Notes: generated from the letters alone by a model not told the origin. A stretch of DNA of 64,000 nucleotides from Streptomyces bauhiniae (GCF_004784475.1 NZ_SRRT01000001.1:806001-870000); one strand, 5' to 3'; counted from the stretch's first letter, positions 1 through 10,423 are shown. Program-made: numbers and translations.

Positions 1-57
1 GCCTGAGAACACCTGAGAACGCCAGGCAGGACCACGCACGAGGACCGGAGGAGAAGC

Positions 58-939
58 GTGCAGCAAGACTTCGGGGGGCGACCCCCGAGCCCCCGCAGCG
101 TGCTGCTCGCGGAGGTGGCCCAGGCCACCCAGCGGCTGGCCGACGCCGGAGTGCCCTCCCCGCGCACCGACGCCGAGGAGCTGGCCGCCTTCGTGCACGC
201 CGTCAAGCGCGGCGCCCTGCACACCGTGAAGGACTCCGACTTCGACGCCCGGTACTGGGAGGTCATCGCCCGCCGCGAGCAGCGCGAGCCGCTCCAGCAC
301 ATCACCGGGCGGGCCTACTTCCGCTATCTGGAACTCCAGGTCGGCCCCGGCGTCTTCGTGCCCCGGCCGGAGACCGAGTCGGTGGTCGGCTGGGCGATAG
401 ACGCGGTACGCGCGATGGACGTCGTCGAGCCCAGCATCGTCGACCTGTGCACCGGCTCCGGCGCCATCGCGCTGGCCCTCGCCCAGGAGGTGCCCCGCTC
501 GCGGGTGCACGCCGTCGAGCTGTCCGAGGACGCGCTGCGCTGGACCCGTAAGAACGTCGAGGGCTCGCGCGTCGACCTGCGCCAGGGGGACGCCCTGTCC
601 GCCTTCCCGGACCTGGACGGCCAGGTCGACCTGGTCATCTCCAACCCGCCGTACATCCCGCTCACCGAGTGGGAGTACGTCGCCCCCGAGGCCCGCGACT
701 ACGACCCCGAGCTGGCCCTGTTCTCCGGCGAGGACGGGCTCGACCTGATCCGGGGCATCGAACGCACCGCGCACCGGCTGCTGCGCCCCGGCGGTGTCGT
801 CGTCATCGAGCACGCCGACACCCAGGGCGGCCAGGTGCCGTGGATCTTCACCGAGGAGCGGGGCTGGGCCGACGCGGCCGACCACCCCGACCTCAACAAC
901 CGCCCCCGGTTCGCCACGGCCCGCAAGGCGACGCTGTGA
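58..939 (+). CDS. prmC: Release factor glutamine methyltransferase PrmC (HemK)
   Basis: Cytoplasmic SAM-dependent methyltransferase that N5-methylates the glutamine of the GGQ motif in peptide chain release factors. The 293-residue product has an N-terminal helical substrate-binding part, a SAM-binding stretch VDLCTGSGAIALALA at about residues 127-141 and the diagnostic NPPY motif (SNPPYIPL) at about 196-199, which binds the substrate amide. The GTG start is preceded by a GGAGGAG ribosome-binding site. It leads a cluster with sua5, as is common in actinobacteria; prfA is expected just upstream, and the first bases of the window (gcc tga) could be its end, but too little is visible to call it. 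The stop codon overlaps a GTG that opens a tiny in-between reading frame. Confidence 0.95.
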   Translation: MQQDFGGRPPSPRSVLLAEVAQATQRLADAGVPSPRTDAEELAAFVHAVKRGALHTVKDSDFDARYWEVIARREQREPLQHITGRAYFRYLELQVGPGVFVPRPETESVVGWAIDAVRAMDVVEPSIVDLCTGSGAIALALAQEVPRSRVHAVELSEDALRWTRKNVEGSRVDLRQGDALSAFPDLDGQVDLVISNPPYIPLTEWEYVAPEARDYDPELALFSGEDGLDLIRGIERTAHRLLRPGGVVVIEHADTQGGQVPWIFTEERGWADAADHPDLNNRPRFATARKATL

Positions 940-989
940 CCACCGCGCAGCACCATTTCCAGAGTTACGTGTACGAGGAGGCCCGCTAG
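936..989 (+). CDS. Possible 17-codon coupling mini-ORF between prmC and sua5
   Basis: A 17-codon frame (MTTAQHHFQSYVYEEAR) begins with a GTG that overlaps the prmC stop codon as GTGA and ends with TAG two bases before the sua5 ATG. The GAGGAG ribosome-binding site of sua5 lies inside its last codons (975-980). The geometry would let ribosomes leaving prmC translate through to the sua5 start, so it may act as a translational coupler. No family is recognisable and it may simply be a chance open frame in the 52-nt spacer. Confidence 0.25.
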   Translation: MTTAQHHFQSYVYEEAR

Positions 990-991
990 AC

Positions 992-1639
992 ATGGCACGG
1001 CGATACGACACCAACGACGCCACCGACCGCGTGACGGGCCTGCGCGAGGCAGCCGCCGCCGTACGCCGGGGCGAACTGGTGGTGCTGCCGACCGACACGG
1101 TCTACGGCATCGGCGCCGACGCGTTCTCCTCGGAAGCCGTCGCCGACCTGCTCGCCGCCAAGGGCCGGGGCCGCAACATGCCCACCCCCGTCCTCATCGG
1201 CTCCCCGAACACCCTGCACGGCCTGGTCACCGACTTCTCCGAGCTGGCCTGGGAACTCGTCGACGCCTTCTGGCCCGGCGCGCTCACCCTGGTCGCCCGG
1301 CACCAGCCGTCCCTGCAGTGGGACCTCGGCGACACCCGCGGCACCGTCGCCGTGCGCATGCCGCTGCACCCGGTCGCCATCGAGCTGCTCACCGAGGTCG
1401 GCCCGATGGCCGTCTCCTCCGGCAACCTCACCGGCCACCCCGCCCCGGAGACCTGCGACGACGCCCAGCGCATGCTCGGCGACTCCGTCTCCGTCTACCT
1501 CGACGGCGGCCCCACCCCGGGCAACGTGCCCTCCTCCATCGTGGACGTCTCGGGCCCCGTTCCGCTGCTGCTGCGCCAGGGCGCGATCTCCCCGGAGGAG
1601 CTGCGCAAGGTCGTACCCGACCTCGAGGTGGCGAATTGA
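992..1639 (+). CDS. sua5: L-threonylcarbamoyladenylate synthase (Sua5/YrdC/TsaC family)
   Basis: Makes threonylcarbamoyl-AMP from threonine, bicarbonate and ATP, the first step of the t6A37 modification of ANN-decoding tRNAs. The 215-residue protein is a single YrdC domain. The signature PTDTVYGIGADAF is near residues 33-45, followed by a basic AAKGRGRNMP segment and the conserved GPMAVSSGNLTGHPAPET stretch that lines the nucleotide pocket. It is TsaC length, without the C-terminal Sua5 domain. The ATG at 992 has GAGGAG 12 bases upstream and replaces a longer open frame that starts inside prmC. It sits 52 bases after prmC and is probably cotranscribed with it. Confidence 0.93.
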   Translation: MARRYDTNDATDRVTGLREAAAAVRRGELVVLPTDTVYGIGADAFSSEAVADLLAAKGRGRNMPTPVLIGSPNTLHGLVTDFSELAWELVDAFWPGALTLVARHQPSLQWDLGDTRGTVAVRMPLHPVAIELLTEVGPMAVSSGNLTGHPAPETCDDAQRMLGDSVSVYLDGGPTPGNVPSSIVDVSGPVPLLLRQGAISPEELRKVVPDLEVAN

Positions 1640-1691
1640 CGGCCCCCCAGCGGTACGTCCCGCCCGAGCGCTCCGGGCAGGGGGTCCCCCC

Positions 1692-2351
1692 ATGCGCGGC
1701 ATAGGCGGCGCGGACCGCCCGGCGGAGCAGACCACGACCTTCGGGTTCCCGCGCGACACCTTCCGCATCCTCCACGTCAGCACCGGCAACGTCTGCCGCT
1801 CGCCCATCACCGAGCGGCTGACCCGGCATTTCGTGGCGGAACGGCTGGGGGTGCTCGGCGGCGGCCTGATCGTGGAGAGCGCCGGCACCTGGGGCCACGA
1901 GGGCGCCCGGATGGAGGAGAACGCGGAGACCGTGCTCTCCGAGTTCGGCGCGGACGCGGCCGGGTTCACCGGCCGGGAACTGCTGGACGAGCACGTCATC
2001 ATGGCCGACCTGGTGCTGACCGCCACCCGCGACCACCGCGCCCAGGTCATCTCCATGGGCCACTCGGCGGGCCTGCGCACCTTCACGCTGAAGGAGTTCA
2101 CCCGCCTGGTCCGCGCGATAGACCCGGCCACCCTGCCGCCGCTGGAGGACGGCGTGGTGCTGCGCGCCCGCGCCCTGGTCCGCGCGGCCGCCGCGCTGCG
2201 CGGCTGGCTGCTCGCCCCCACCGCCGAGGCGGACGAGGTGTATGACCCCTACGGGGCCCCGCTGCCCTTCTTCCGTTCCATCGGCGACGAGATACGCGAC
2301 GCCCTCGACCCGGTCGTCACCGCGCTGACGGGCGTGCCCGCCCGCATGTGA
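1692..2351 (+). CDS. Low-molecular-weight protein-tyrosine-phosphatase fold protein with Ser in place of catalytic Cys
   Basis: The 219-residue protein has the LMW-PTP fold, with the P-loop near residues 29-39 and the C-terminal Asp-Pro general-acid motif (VYDPYGAPL, about residue 181). Active enzymes read V-C-x-G-N-[IV]-C-R-S-P, where the first Cys of CX5R is the nucleophile. Here the loop reads HVSTGNVCRSPIT, so that position is Ser (codon AGC), while the second Cys and the Arg remain. Phosphatase activity by the usual thiol mechanism is therefore doubtful; a phosphotyrosine- or anion-binding role is possible. Streptomyces genomes commonly carry a protein annotated as phosphatase at this place. 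A G5-T-C6 palindrome abuts the ATG, and the weak ribosome-binding site ggcaggggg overlaps it. Confidence 0.8.
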   Translation: MRGIGGADRPAEQTTTFGFPRDTFRILHVSTGNVCRSPITERLTRHFVAERLGVLGGGLIVESAGTWGHEGARMEENAETVLSEFGADAAGFTGRELLDEHVIMADLVLTATRDHRAQVISMGHSAGLRTFTLKEFTRLVRAIDPATLPPLEDGVVLRARALVRAAAALRGWLLAPTAEADEVYDPYGAPLPFFRSIGDEIRDALDPVVTALTGVPARM

Positions 2352-2469
2352 CGCGCGCCGGGCTCCGGCGCCGGGACTCCTCCGGCGGCCGAGCGGCCGC
2401 CTCCCGCACGGCCTACATTGGAGACCTGGGGCCTCGCCCCACGTCACCGTCGACCGCCCGGAGCCCGTC

Positions 2470-3708
2470 ATGTCGGTCACACCCGTGCTGGAAGCGGACA
2501 CTCTGAGCCGGCAGGACCCGGAGCTGGCCGAGATCCTGCGCGGGGAGCTGGACCGGCAGTCGACGACCCTCCAGCTCACCGCGGCCGAGAACTTCGCCTC
2601 GCCCGCCGTGCTCGCCACCCTCGGCTCCCCGCTGGCCAACAAGTACGCCGAGGGCTATCCCGGCTCCCGGTACCACGGGGGCTGCGCGCTGGCCGACACC
2701 GCCGAACGCATCGCCGTGGAGCGCGCCAGGGCCCTCTTCGGCGCCGAGCACGCCAACGTCCAGCCCCACACCGGCTCCTCGGCCATGCTGGCCGCCTACG
2801 CGGCCGTGCTGCGCCCCGGTGACACCGTCCTCGCCCTCGGCCTGGACGACGGCGGCCATCTCACCCACGGCTCGCCCGCCAACTTCTCCGGCCGCTGGTT
2901 CGACTTCGTCGGCTACGGCCTGGACCCGGAGACCGGTCTTGTCGACCACGACGAGGTGCGTCGGCTGGCCCGCGAACACCGGCCCAAGGCTCTGGTGTGC
3001 GGCTCGATCGCCTACCCCCGCCACTTCGATCACGCCTTCTTCCGCGAGGTCGCCGACGAGGTCGGGGCGTATCTCATCGTCACCCTCACGCACTCCGCCG
3101 GGCTGGTCGCCGGGGGAGCGGCGCCGAATCCGGTGCCGTACGCGGACCTGGTGTGCGCCACCACGCACAAGACGCTGCGCGGGCCGCGCGGGGGACTGAT
3201 CCTGTGCGGGGCCGGGCTCGCCCAGCGGGTCGACCGGGCGGTGTTCCCCTTCACCCAGGGCGGGGCCCAGATGAACAGCGTCGCCGCGAAGGCCGTCGCG
3301 TTCGGGGAGGCGGCCACTCCGGCCTTCGCGGCCTACGCCCACCAGACGGTCGCCAACGCGCACGCGCTCGCCGGGCACCTGGCCGACGCCGGGTTCACGG
3401 TCGCCACCGGCGGCACCGACACCGCCCTCATCGTGGCCGACCCCGCCCCGCTCGGCATGGACGGCCGCACCGCGCGCGGGCGGCTCGCGGCCGCCGGGCT
3501 GGTGCTGGACTGCTGTGCGCTTGCGCACACCGGCGGCCGGGCGCTGCGGCTCGGCACCGCCGCCGTCACCACCCAGGGCATGGGGGAGCCGGCCATGGCC
3601 CGGATCGCCGCTCTGCTGGTCGGCGTGGTGAGCGGTGCCCACGACCCGGCCGCCGCACGGGCCGAGGTACGCGAGCTGACCGCCGACTTCCCGCCGTATC
3701 CGGAGTGA
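2470..3708 (+). CDS. glyA: Serine hydroxymethyltransferase
   Basis: PLP enzyme interconverting serine and glycine while charging tetrahydrofolate with a one-carbon unit. The 412-residue chain matches the usual SHMT length. It shows the N-terminal LTAAENFASPAVL segment, the KYAEGYPGSRYHGG substrate loop and the PLP-lysine motif TTHKTLRGPRGGL with Lys at about residue 234. The ATG at 2470 follows a modest cggag site. Streptomycetes usually have two glyA paralogues; this is the copy beside the atp region. It stands alone, with about 120 bases free on each side. Confidence 0.94.
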   Translation: MSVTPVLEADTLSRQDPELAEILRGELDRQSTTLQLTAAENFASPAVLATLGSPLANKYAEGYPGSRYHGGCALADTAERIAVERARALFGAEHANVQPHTGSSAMLAAYAAVLRPGDTVLALGLDDGGHLTHGSPANFSGRWFDFVGYGLDPETGLVDHDEVRRLAREHRPKALVCGSIAYPRHFDHAFFREVADEVGAYLIVTLTHSAGLVAGGAAPNPVPYADLVCATTHKTLRGPRGGLILCGAGLAQRVDRAVFPFTQGGAQMNSVAAKAVAFGEAATPAFAAYAHQTVANAHALAGHLADAGFTVATGGTDTALIVADPAPLGMDGRTARGRLAAAGLVLDCCALAHTGGRALRLGTAAVTTQGMGEPAMARIAALLVGVVSGAHDPAAARAEVRELTADFPPYPE

Positions 3709-3847
3709 GCAACCGGGTGCGAGGGGTGCCATACGGGTACGGAACGACCCCGTCGGAACCATCCCCGTCCCCCGCTGGTCCTTAACCGTACGTGTCCCTC
3801 GCTAGGGTGTGGGGCTGTGATGGCCAGCGAGATCTGTGGGGATGCCC

Positions 3848-5191
3848 GTGCGTGAATACCTGCTGACGCTTCTCATCACGGCCGCGGTGACGTACCTGCT
3901 GACAGGGCCGGTACGGAAGTTCGCGATCGTGGCGGGAGCGATGCCGGAGATCCGGGCACGGGACGTGCACCGGGAGCCCACTCCGCGGCTCGGCGGTATC
4001 GCCATGTTCTTCGGACTGTGCGCGGGCCTGCTCGTCGCGGACCACCTGGAGAACCTCAACGAGGTCTTCGCCAAGTCCAACGAGCCCCGCGCCCTGCTGT
4101 CCGGGGCGGCGCTGATCTGGCTGATCGGCGTGCTGGACGACAAGTTCGAGATCGACGCGCTGATCAAGCTGGGCGGGCAGATGATCGCCGCCGGTGTGAT
4201 GGTGGTGCAGGGTCTGACGATCCTGTGGCTGCCGGTGCCCGGTGTGGGCCTGGTCGCCGTCACCCAGTGGCAGGGCACCCTGCTGACCGTCGCCCTGGTC
4301 GTCATCACCATCAACGCGGTCAACTTCGTGGACGGCCTCGACGGTCTCGCCGCCGGCATGGTCTGCATCGCCACCGCCGCGTTCTTCATGTACGCCTACC
4401 GCATCTGGTACGGCTACGGCATCGAGGCGGCCGCCCCGGCGACGCTGTTCGCGGCGATCCTGATGGGCATGTGTCTGGGCTTCCTGCCGCACAACATGCA
4501 TCCGGCGCGCATCTTCATGGGCGACTCCGGTTCGATGCTGATCGGGCTGGTGCTGGCGGGCAGCGCGATCTCCGTCACGGGGCAGATCGACCCGGACCGG
4601 CTGAACCTGTTCTCCGGTTCCGAGCGCAGCACCGTGCACCAGATGGTGCCCGCGTACATCCCGCTGCTGCTGCCGCTGTCGATCATCGCCATCCCGGCCG
4701 CCGACCTCGTACTGGCCATCGTGCGCCGCACCTGGCGCGGCCAGTCCCCCTTCGCGGCCGACCGCGGGCATCTCCACCACCGCCTCCTGGAGATCGGGCA
4801 CTCGCACAGCCGGGCGGTGCTCATCATGTACTTCTGGTCGGCCCTCATCGGCTTCGGCGTCCTCGCCTACTCGGTCAACTCGGCCTCGATGTGGATCGTC
4901 CTCGGCGTCGTCTTCCTCAGCGCCATCGGCCTGGTCATGCTCCTCCTGCCCCGCTTCACCCCCCACGCCCCCCGCTGGGCCCAGCACTTCGTCCCCCCGC
5001 GCTACCGCCGCTATCCGGAACCTCCGGAGACCGGCGCGGACTCCGGGGACGAGTCCGGCGAAGCGGCCACCGCGGACCTCACCGAGGCGACCCCCGAGCC
5101 GGCCGCGGTGGCGGCGGTGCCGGGTGTCAACGGGGCGACCGCGATCGGCGCTCGTACGCGTTCCGCCAAGAATCGCAAGGTAAGAATCTGA
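3848..5191 (+). CDS. MraY/WecA-family undecaprenyl-phosphate sugar-1-phosphate transferase
   Basis: Polytopic membrane enzyme transferring a sugar-1-phosphate, probably GlcNAc-1-P, from a UDP donor to undecaprenyl phosphate to start a cell-wall glycopolymer. It shows about ten to eleven hydrophobic helices and the family motifs: DVHREPTPRLGGIA near the N-terminus, VNFVDGLDGLAAG (Mg-binding Asp cluster), RIFMGDSGSMLIG and the cytoplasmic GHLHHRLLEIGHSHSRA loop. This motif set fits the WecA/TagO/Rv1302 group rather than MraY proper. GTG 3848 is chosen because GGGG lies six bases before it; starts at 3836 and 3842 are also in frame. The C-terminal 60 residues are an acidic, Ala/Glu-rich tail. 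It lies upstream of the atp operon, as Rv1302 does in mycobacteria. Confidence 0.88.
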   Translation: MREYLLTLLITAAVTYLLTGPVRKFAIVAGAMPEIRARDVHREPTPRLGGIAMFFGLCAGLLVADHLENLNEVFAKSNEPRALLSGAALIWLIGVLDDKFEIDALIKLGGQMIAAGVMVVQGLTILWLPVPGVGLVAVTQWQGTLLTVALVVITINAVNFVDGLDGLAAGMVCIATAAFFMYAYRIWYGYGIEAAAPATLFAAILMGMCLGFLPHNMHPARIFMGDSGSMLIGLVLAGSAISVTGQIDPDRLNLFSGSERSTVHQMVPAYIPLLLPLSIIAIPAADLVLAIVRRTWRGQSPFAADRGHLHHRLLEIGHSHSRAVLIMYFWSALIGFGVLAYSVNSASMWIVLGVVFLSAIGLVMLLLPRFTPHAPRWAQHFVPPRYRRYPEPPETGADSGDESGEAATADLTEATPEPAAVAAVPGVNGATAIGARTRSAKNRKVRI

Positions 5192-5468
5192 CTAGAGCAT
5201 TGCCAAGTCGTGGGGGAGCAAAGCGCCCTAATACCAGACAAGCTCACCCGGTTCTTGCACCTGTGCGCGTCGTCACCCTCATGTGTGACAACAGATGCAC
5301 CCCCAGGTAAAGACCTCATCAAATAGTTTGTGATACGGTTCACGAGAACCCAGGACAGAGCCGGAGACCGTGAAGCAACGGTCCGACGGCGTAAGAGTTT
5401 CCGTACTCGGTCCGGGACTACGCTCGTCCATGACGACACCTGCCCCCTGTGAAAGCGGAGTTGCCGCC

Positions 5469-5909
5469 ATGCCGTCCAATGACGTCCGGATTCTTGCCCA
5501 GGCCGCCGTGCCCACGGCTGCCGTCGGCGCGATCGCCGCCGTCGTCAGCGGTGTGGTCGCCGGTGGCAAGGGTGCGATCGGGGCCGTCGTGGGCACACTG
5601 ATCGTCATCCTCTTCATGGGGATCGGTCTTTACGTCCTGCAGCGCACCGCCAGGTCGTTCCCGCAGCTCTTCCAGATGATGGGCCTGATGCTCTACGCGG
5701 CCCAACTCCTGCTGCTGGTCGTCTTCGTGGGTCTGTTCAAGAACACCACCCTGTTCAACCCCCGTGCCTTCGCCGTCGTTCTGGTGGTGGCCACCCTCAC
5801 GTGGATCGTCGCCCAGGCGCGCGCCCACATGAAGGCCAAGATCCTCTACGTCGATCCCGATGCTTCGTCGAAGGACGACAAGTCCCAGAAGACGGACCGA
5901 TCGTCGTGA
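5469..5909 (+). CDS. atpI: ATP synthase protein I (AtpI-like), first gene of atp operon
   Basis: Small membrane protein of 146 residues with four hydrophobic segments: VPTAAVGAIAAVVSGVVAG, then IGAVVGTLIVILFMGIGLYVL, MGLMLYAAQLLLLVVFVGLF and a last one near FAVVLVVATLTWIVAQ. The C-terminus is charged. AtpI proteins are thought to assist assembly of the c-ring or Mg transport and are not part of the final enzyme. ATG 5469 has GCGGAG nine bases upstream; in-frame starts at 5370 (GTG) and 5430 (ATG) would add 33 or 13 residues. It is immediately upstream of atpB on the same strand, the usual place for atpI. Confidence 0.85.
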   Translation: MPSNDVRILAQAAVPTAAVGAIAAVVSGVVAGGKGAIGAVVGTLIVILFMGIGLYVLQRTARSFPQLFQMMGLMLYAAQLLLLVVFVGLFKNTTLFNPRAFAVVLVVATLTWIVAQARAHMKAKILYVDPDASSKDDKSQKTDRSS

Positions 5910-6134
5910 GGGGTAGGGCCGGGATAAAGGCGCGGGAGAGATCCTGCTATCGTCCGGTGCCAACTGCGGCATCGCGGGCGCGGGCACTCAAGCTGACGCC
6001 TGTTCCACTGCGAGGCTAGATGCCCCCCAGCCGCCCCCACATCCGTAACACCAGTCCCGTGCCGAACCGCGGCCGTACGCCGCGCCGACACAACGAGGTT
6101 GCCGTACCTATGCGCCACGATGAAGGAGCCCGCG

Positions 6135-7279
<1,145 letters not shown>

Positions 7280-7317
7280 TCCGACCGACGCCCTTTAGCT
7301 AGACGAAAGGCACTGAT

Positions 7318-7863
7318 ATGAGCCCCCTGGTAATGCTGGCGGCTGAGGAGGCCGAGAACCCCCTCATCCCGCCGATCCCAGAGCTCGTCATCGGCCTGAT
7401 CGCCTTTGTCATCGTCTTCGGCTTCCTCGCCTGGAAGCTCCTCCCGAACATCAACAAGGTTCTGGAGGAGCGCCGCGAAGCGATCGAGGGCGGGATCGAG
7501 AAGGCCGAGGCCGCGCAGACCGAGGCTCAGAGCGTCCTCGAGCAGTACAAGGCCCAGCTCGCCGAGGCCCGTCACGAGGCCGCCCGGCTGCGCCAGGAGG
7601 CTCAGGAGCAGGGTGCGACGCTCATCGCGGAGATGCGGGCCGAGGGCCAGCGTCAGCGCGAGGAGATCGTCGCCGCCGGTCACGCCCAGATCGCGGCCGA
7701 CCGCAAGGCCGCTTCGGCCTCGCTCCGCCAGGACGTCGGCAAGCTCGCCACCGAACTGGCCGGCAAGCTCGTCGGTGAGTCCCTCGAGGACCACGCCCGG
7801 CAGAGCCGTGTGATCGACCGCTTCCTCGACGAGCTCGACGAGAAGGCCGAGGCCACGCGATGA
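7318..7863 (+). CDS. atpF: ATP synthase Fo subunit b
   Basis: Peripheral stalk subunit, 181 residues. One N-terminal transmembrane helix (about residues 21-41, LVIGLIAFVIVFGFLAWKLL) is followed by a long charged helix rich in Glu, Ala, Gln and Arg that forms the dimeric right-handed stalk. ATG 7318 follows a GAAAGG site. The stop codon overlaps the atpH start as ATGA, which implies translational coupling between b and delta. Confidence 0.95.
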   Translation: MSPLVMLAAEEAENPLIPPIPELVIGLIAFVIVFGFLAWKLLPNINKVLEERREAIEGGIEKAEAAQTEAQSVLEQYKAQLAEARHEAARLRQEAQEQGATLIAEMRAEGQRQREEIVAAGHAQIAADRKAASASLRQDVGKLATELAGKLVGESLEDHARQSRVIDRFLDELDEKAEATR

Positions 7864-8675
7864 ACGGAGCGAGCCGCGAGGCCCTGGCAGCCGCACGGGA
7901 GCGTCTCGACGCGCTGACGGACTCCACCTCCGTGGACGCCGCGCAGCTCGCCGACGAGCTGGCGGCCGTCACCGCGCTGCTCGACCGCGAGGCCGGCCTG
8001 CGCCGGGTCCTCACCGACCCGGCGCAGCCCGCCGAGGCCAAGGCCGAGCTGGTGCAGCGCCTGATCGGCGGCCAGGTGAGCGGTCCGACCGCCGACCTGG
8101 TGACCGGTCTCGCCCGGTCCCGCTGGTCGCAGCCCCGCGACCTGGTGGACGCGCTGGAGGAGCTGGCGGACATCGCCGACCTCACCGCCGCGGAGAAGTC
8201 GGGCACGCTGGACGACGTCGAGGACGAGCTGTTCCGGTTCGGCCGGATCGTCGCCTCCGACCCGGCCCTGCGGGCCGCGCTGACCGACCGGTCGGCGTCC
8301 ACCGCGGCCAAGGCCGAGCTGGTGCACCGGCTGCTGGGCGGACGGGCCAAGCCCGTCACCGAGCGTCTGGTCACCCGACTGGTTACCGCGCCGCGTGGAC
8401 GTAGCCTGGAAGCGGGACTCGAGTCCCTGTCCAAGCTGGCCGCGGAGCGCCGGGACCGGCTGGTGGCGACCGTCACCTCGGCGGTGCCGCTGAGCGAGGC
8501 CCAGAAGCGTCGCCTGGGTGACGCCCTGGCCAAGCTCTACGGCCGCCGGATGCACCTCAACCTGGACGTGGACCCCGAGGTCATCGGCGGTATCCGGGTG
8601 CAGGTCGGTGACGAGGTCATCAACGGCTCCCTGGCGGACCGGCTGGACGACGCCGCCCGCCGTATGGCGAGCTAG
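7860..8675 (+). CDS. atpH: ATP synthase F1 subunit delta, long form with duplicated N-terminal domain
   Basis: Delta (OSCP) joins the peripheral stalk to the F1 head. At 271 residues it is about 90 longer than the 177-residue E. coli subunit. The extra length looks like a tandem copy of the N-terminal helical domain: residues about 30-105 and 120-195 share the pattern LRxxLTDPxxxxxAKAELVxRLxGG, a variable stretch, then xLVTxLxxxR. At DNA level an identical 21-base block occurs at 8036-8056 and 8306-8326, exactly 90 codons apart. The C-terminal domain ([22 protein letters not shown]) is canonical. Its ATG overlaps the atpF stop. Confidence 0.94.
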   Translation: MNGASREALAAARERLDALTDSTSVDAAQLADELAAVTALLDREAGLRRVLTDPAQPAEAKAELVQRLIGGQVSGPTADLVTGLARSRWSQPRDLVDALEELADIADLTAAEKSGTLDDVEDELFRFGRIVASDPALRAALTDRSASTAAKAELVHRLLGGRAKPVTERLVTRLVTAPRGRSLEAGLESLSKLAAERRDRLVATVTSAVPLSEAQKRRLGDALAKLYGRRMHLNLDVDPEVIGGIRVQVGDEVINGSLADRLDDAARRMAS

Positions 8676-8809
8676 AACTCAACACGCAGTACGTAATTAC
8701 GGCCCTGGTTGGGCCGTGCAGAGGATTCACCTCGTTCAGGGGGGAGTCCGGAGTCAGACATCCCCCCAAAGTGAAACTTCGGGCCCAACAAGGAGAGCAG
8801 GGAACCCAG

Positions 8810-10402
8810 ATGGCGGAGCTCACGATCCGGCCGGAGGAGATCCGGGACGCACTGGAGAACTTCGTCCAGTCGTACAAGCCGGACGCGGCCTCGCGCGAGG
8901 AGGTCGGTACGGTCACCGTCGCCGGCGACGGCGTCGCGAAGGTCGAGGGTCTTCCCTCGGCCATGGCCAACGAGCTGCTGAAGTTCGAGGACGGCACCCT
9001 CGGCCTCGCCCTCAACCTCGAGGAGCGCGAGATCGGTGCCATCGTTCTCGGCGAGTACAGCGGCATCGAGGAGGGCCAGCCGGTGCACCGCACCGGAGAG
9101 GTCCTCTCGGTCGCCGTCGGCGACGGCTACCTCGGCCGTGTCGTCGACCCGCTGGGCCAGCCGATCGACGGCCTCGGCGAGGTCGAGACCGACGGCCGCC
9201 GCGCCCTCGAACTGCAGGCCCCCACGGTCATGGAGCGCCAGTCGGTGCACCAGCCGATGGAGACGGGCTACATGGCGGTCGACGCCATGACCCCGATCGG
9301 CCGCGGCCAGCGCCAGCTCATCATCGGTGACCGCCAGACCGGCAAGACCGCCCTGGCCGTCGACACGATCATCAACCAGCGCGACAACTGGCGCACCGGC
9401 GACCCGAACAAGCAGGTCCGCTGCATCTACGTCGCCATCGGCCAGAAGGGCTCCACCATCGCCGGCGTACGCCGCGCGCTGGAGGAGAACGGCGCGCTGG
9501 AGTACACGACCATCGTCGCCGCCCCGGCGTCCGACCCGGCCGGCTTCAAGTACCTGGCGCCGTACACCGGTTCCGCCATCGGCCAGCACTGGATGTACCA
9601 GGGCAAGCACGTCCTGATCGTCTTCGACGACCTGTCGAAGCAGGCCGACGCCTACCGCGCCGTGTCCCTGCTGCTGCGCCGTCCGCCGGGCCGCGAGGCG
9701 TACCCCGGTGACGTCTTCTACCTGCACTCCCGTCTGCTGGAGCGCTGCGCGAAGCTCTCCGACGACATGGGCGCCGGCTCGATGACGGGTCTGCCGATCG
9801 TCGAGACGAAGGCCAACGACGTCTCGGCGTTCATCCCGACCAACGTCATCTCCATCACCGACGGCCAGTGCTTCCTGGAGTCGGACCTCTTCAACGCCGG
9901 TCAGCGTCCCGCGCTGAACGTCGGTATCTCCGTCTCCCGAGTCGGCGGTTCCGCCCAGCACAAGGCGATGAAGCAGGTCTCCGGCCGACTGCGCGTGGAC
10001 CTCGCCCAGTTCCGTGAGCTGGAGGCGTTCGCCGCCTTCGGTTCCGACCTGGACCAGGCGTCCAAGAACCAGCTCGACCGCGGTCAGCGGATGACCGAGC
10101 TGCTGAAGCAGAACCAGTACCAGCCGATGTCCACCGAGGACCAGGTCGTCTCGATCTGGGCCGGTGGTACGGGCCGCATGGACGACGTGCCGGTCGAGGA
10201 CGTCCGTCGCTTCGACAAGGAGCTGCTGGAGTACCTGCACCGTTCGCACCAGGGCCTGATGACCTCCATCAAGGAGGGCGGCAAGATGTCGGACGACACC
10301 CTGCAGGGCATCGGTGACGCGATCGCGGAGTTCAAGAAGCAGTTCGAGACCTCGGACGGCAAGCTCCTCGGCGACGACACCCCGGCCTCTCCCGCCAAGT
10401 GA
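8810..10402 (+). CDS. atpA: ATP synthase F1 subunit alpha
   Basis: Non-catalytic nucleotide-binding subunit of F1, 530 residues. It has the N-terminal beta-barrel, the Walker A loop [13 protein letters not shown] near residue 172, the conserved VYVAIGQK and [13 protein letters not shown] stretches, and the alpha signature [20 protein letters not shown] 8810 is preceded by aaggag and agggaa elements; an in-frame GTG at 8771 would add 13 residues across the ribosome-binding site and is unlikely. A 134-base spacer separates it from atpH, one of the larger gaps in the operon. Confidence 0.96.
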   Translation: MAELTIRPEEIRDALENFVQSYKPDAASREEVGTVTVAGDGVAKVEGLPSAMANELLKFEDGTLGLALNLEEREIGAIVLGEYSGIEEGQPVHRTGEVLSVAVGDGYLGRVVDPLGQPIDGLGEVETDGRRALELQAPTVMERQSVHQPMETGYMAVDAMTPIGRGQRQLIIGDRQTGKTALAVDTIINQRDNWRTGDPNKQVRCIYVAIGQKGSTIAGVRRALEENGALEYTTIVAAPASDPAGFKYLAPYTGSAIGQHWMYQGKHVLIVFDDLSKQADAYRAVSLLLRRPPGREAYPGDVFYLHSRLLERCAKLSDDMGAGSMTGLPIVETKANDVSAFIPTNVISITDGQCFLESDLFNAGQRPALNVGISVSRVGGSAQHKAMKQVSGRLRVDLAQFRELEAFAAFGSDLDQASKNQLDRGQRMTELLKQNQYQPMSTEDQVVSIWAGGTGRMDDVPVEDVRRFDKELLEYLHRSHQGLMTSIKEGGKMSDDTLQGIGDAIAEFKKQFETSDGKLLGDDTPASPAK

Positions 10403-10423
10403 CGTAAGGAAGGGACCTGACTC

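Noticed and set aside
2..20. Direct repeat cctgagaac at the left edge as part of a regulatory element
   Set aside because: Only two short copies at the truncated edge; it may overlap the end of the preceding gene and cannot be judged.
1680..1691. G5-T-C6 palindrome abutting the ATG of the phosphatase-like gene as an operator or mobile-element end
   Set aside because: Such G/C runs are common in Streptomyces DNA; a one-base loop cannot form a hairpin and no second copy is nearby.
5192..5468. A specific atp operon promoter
   Set aside because: Several weak TANNNT-like boxes exist (for example near 5332), but none pairs convincingly with a -35, so no coordinates are claimed.
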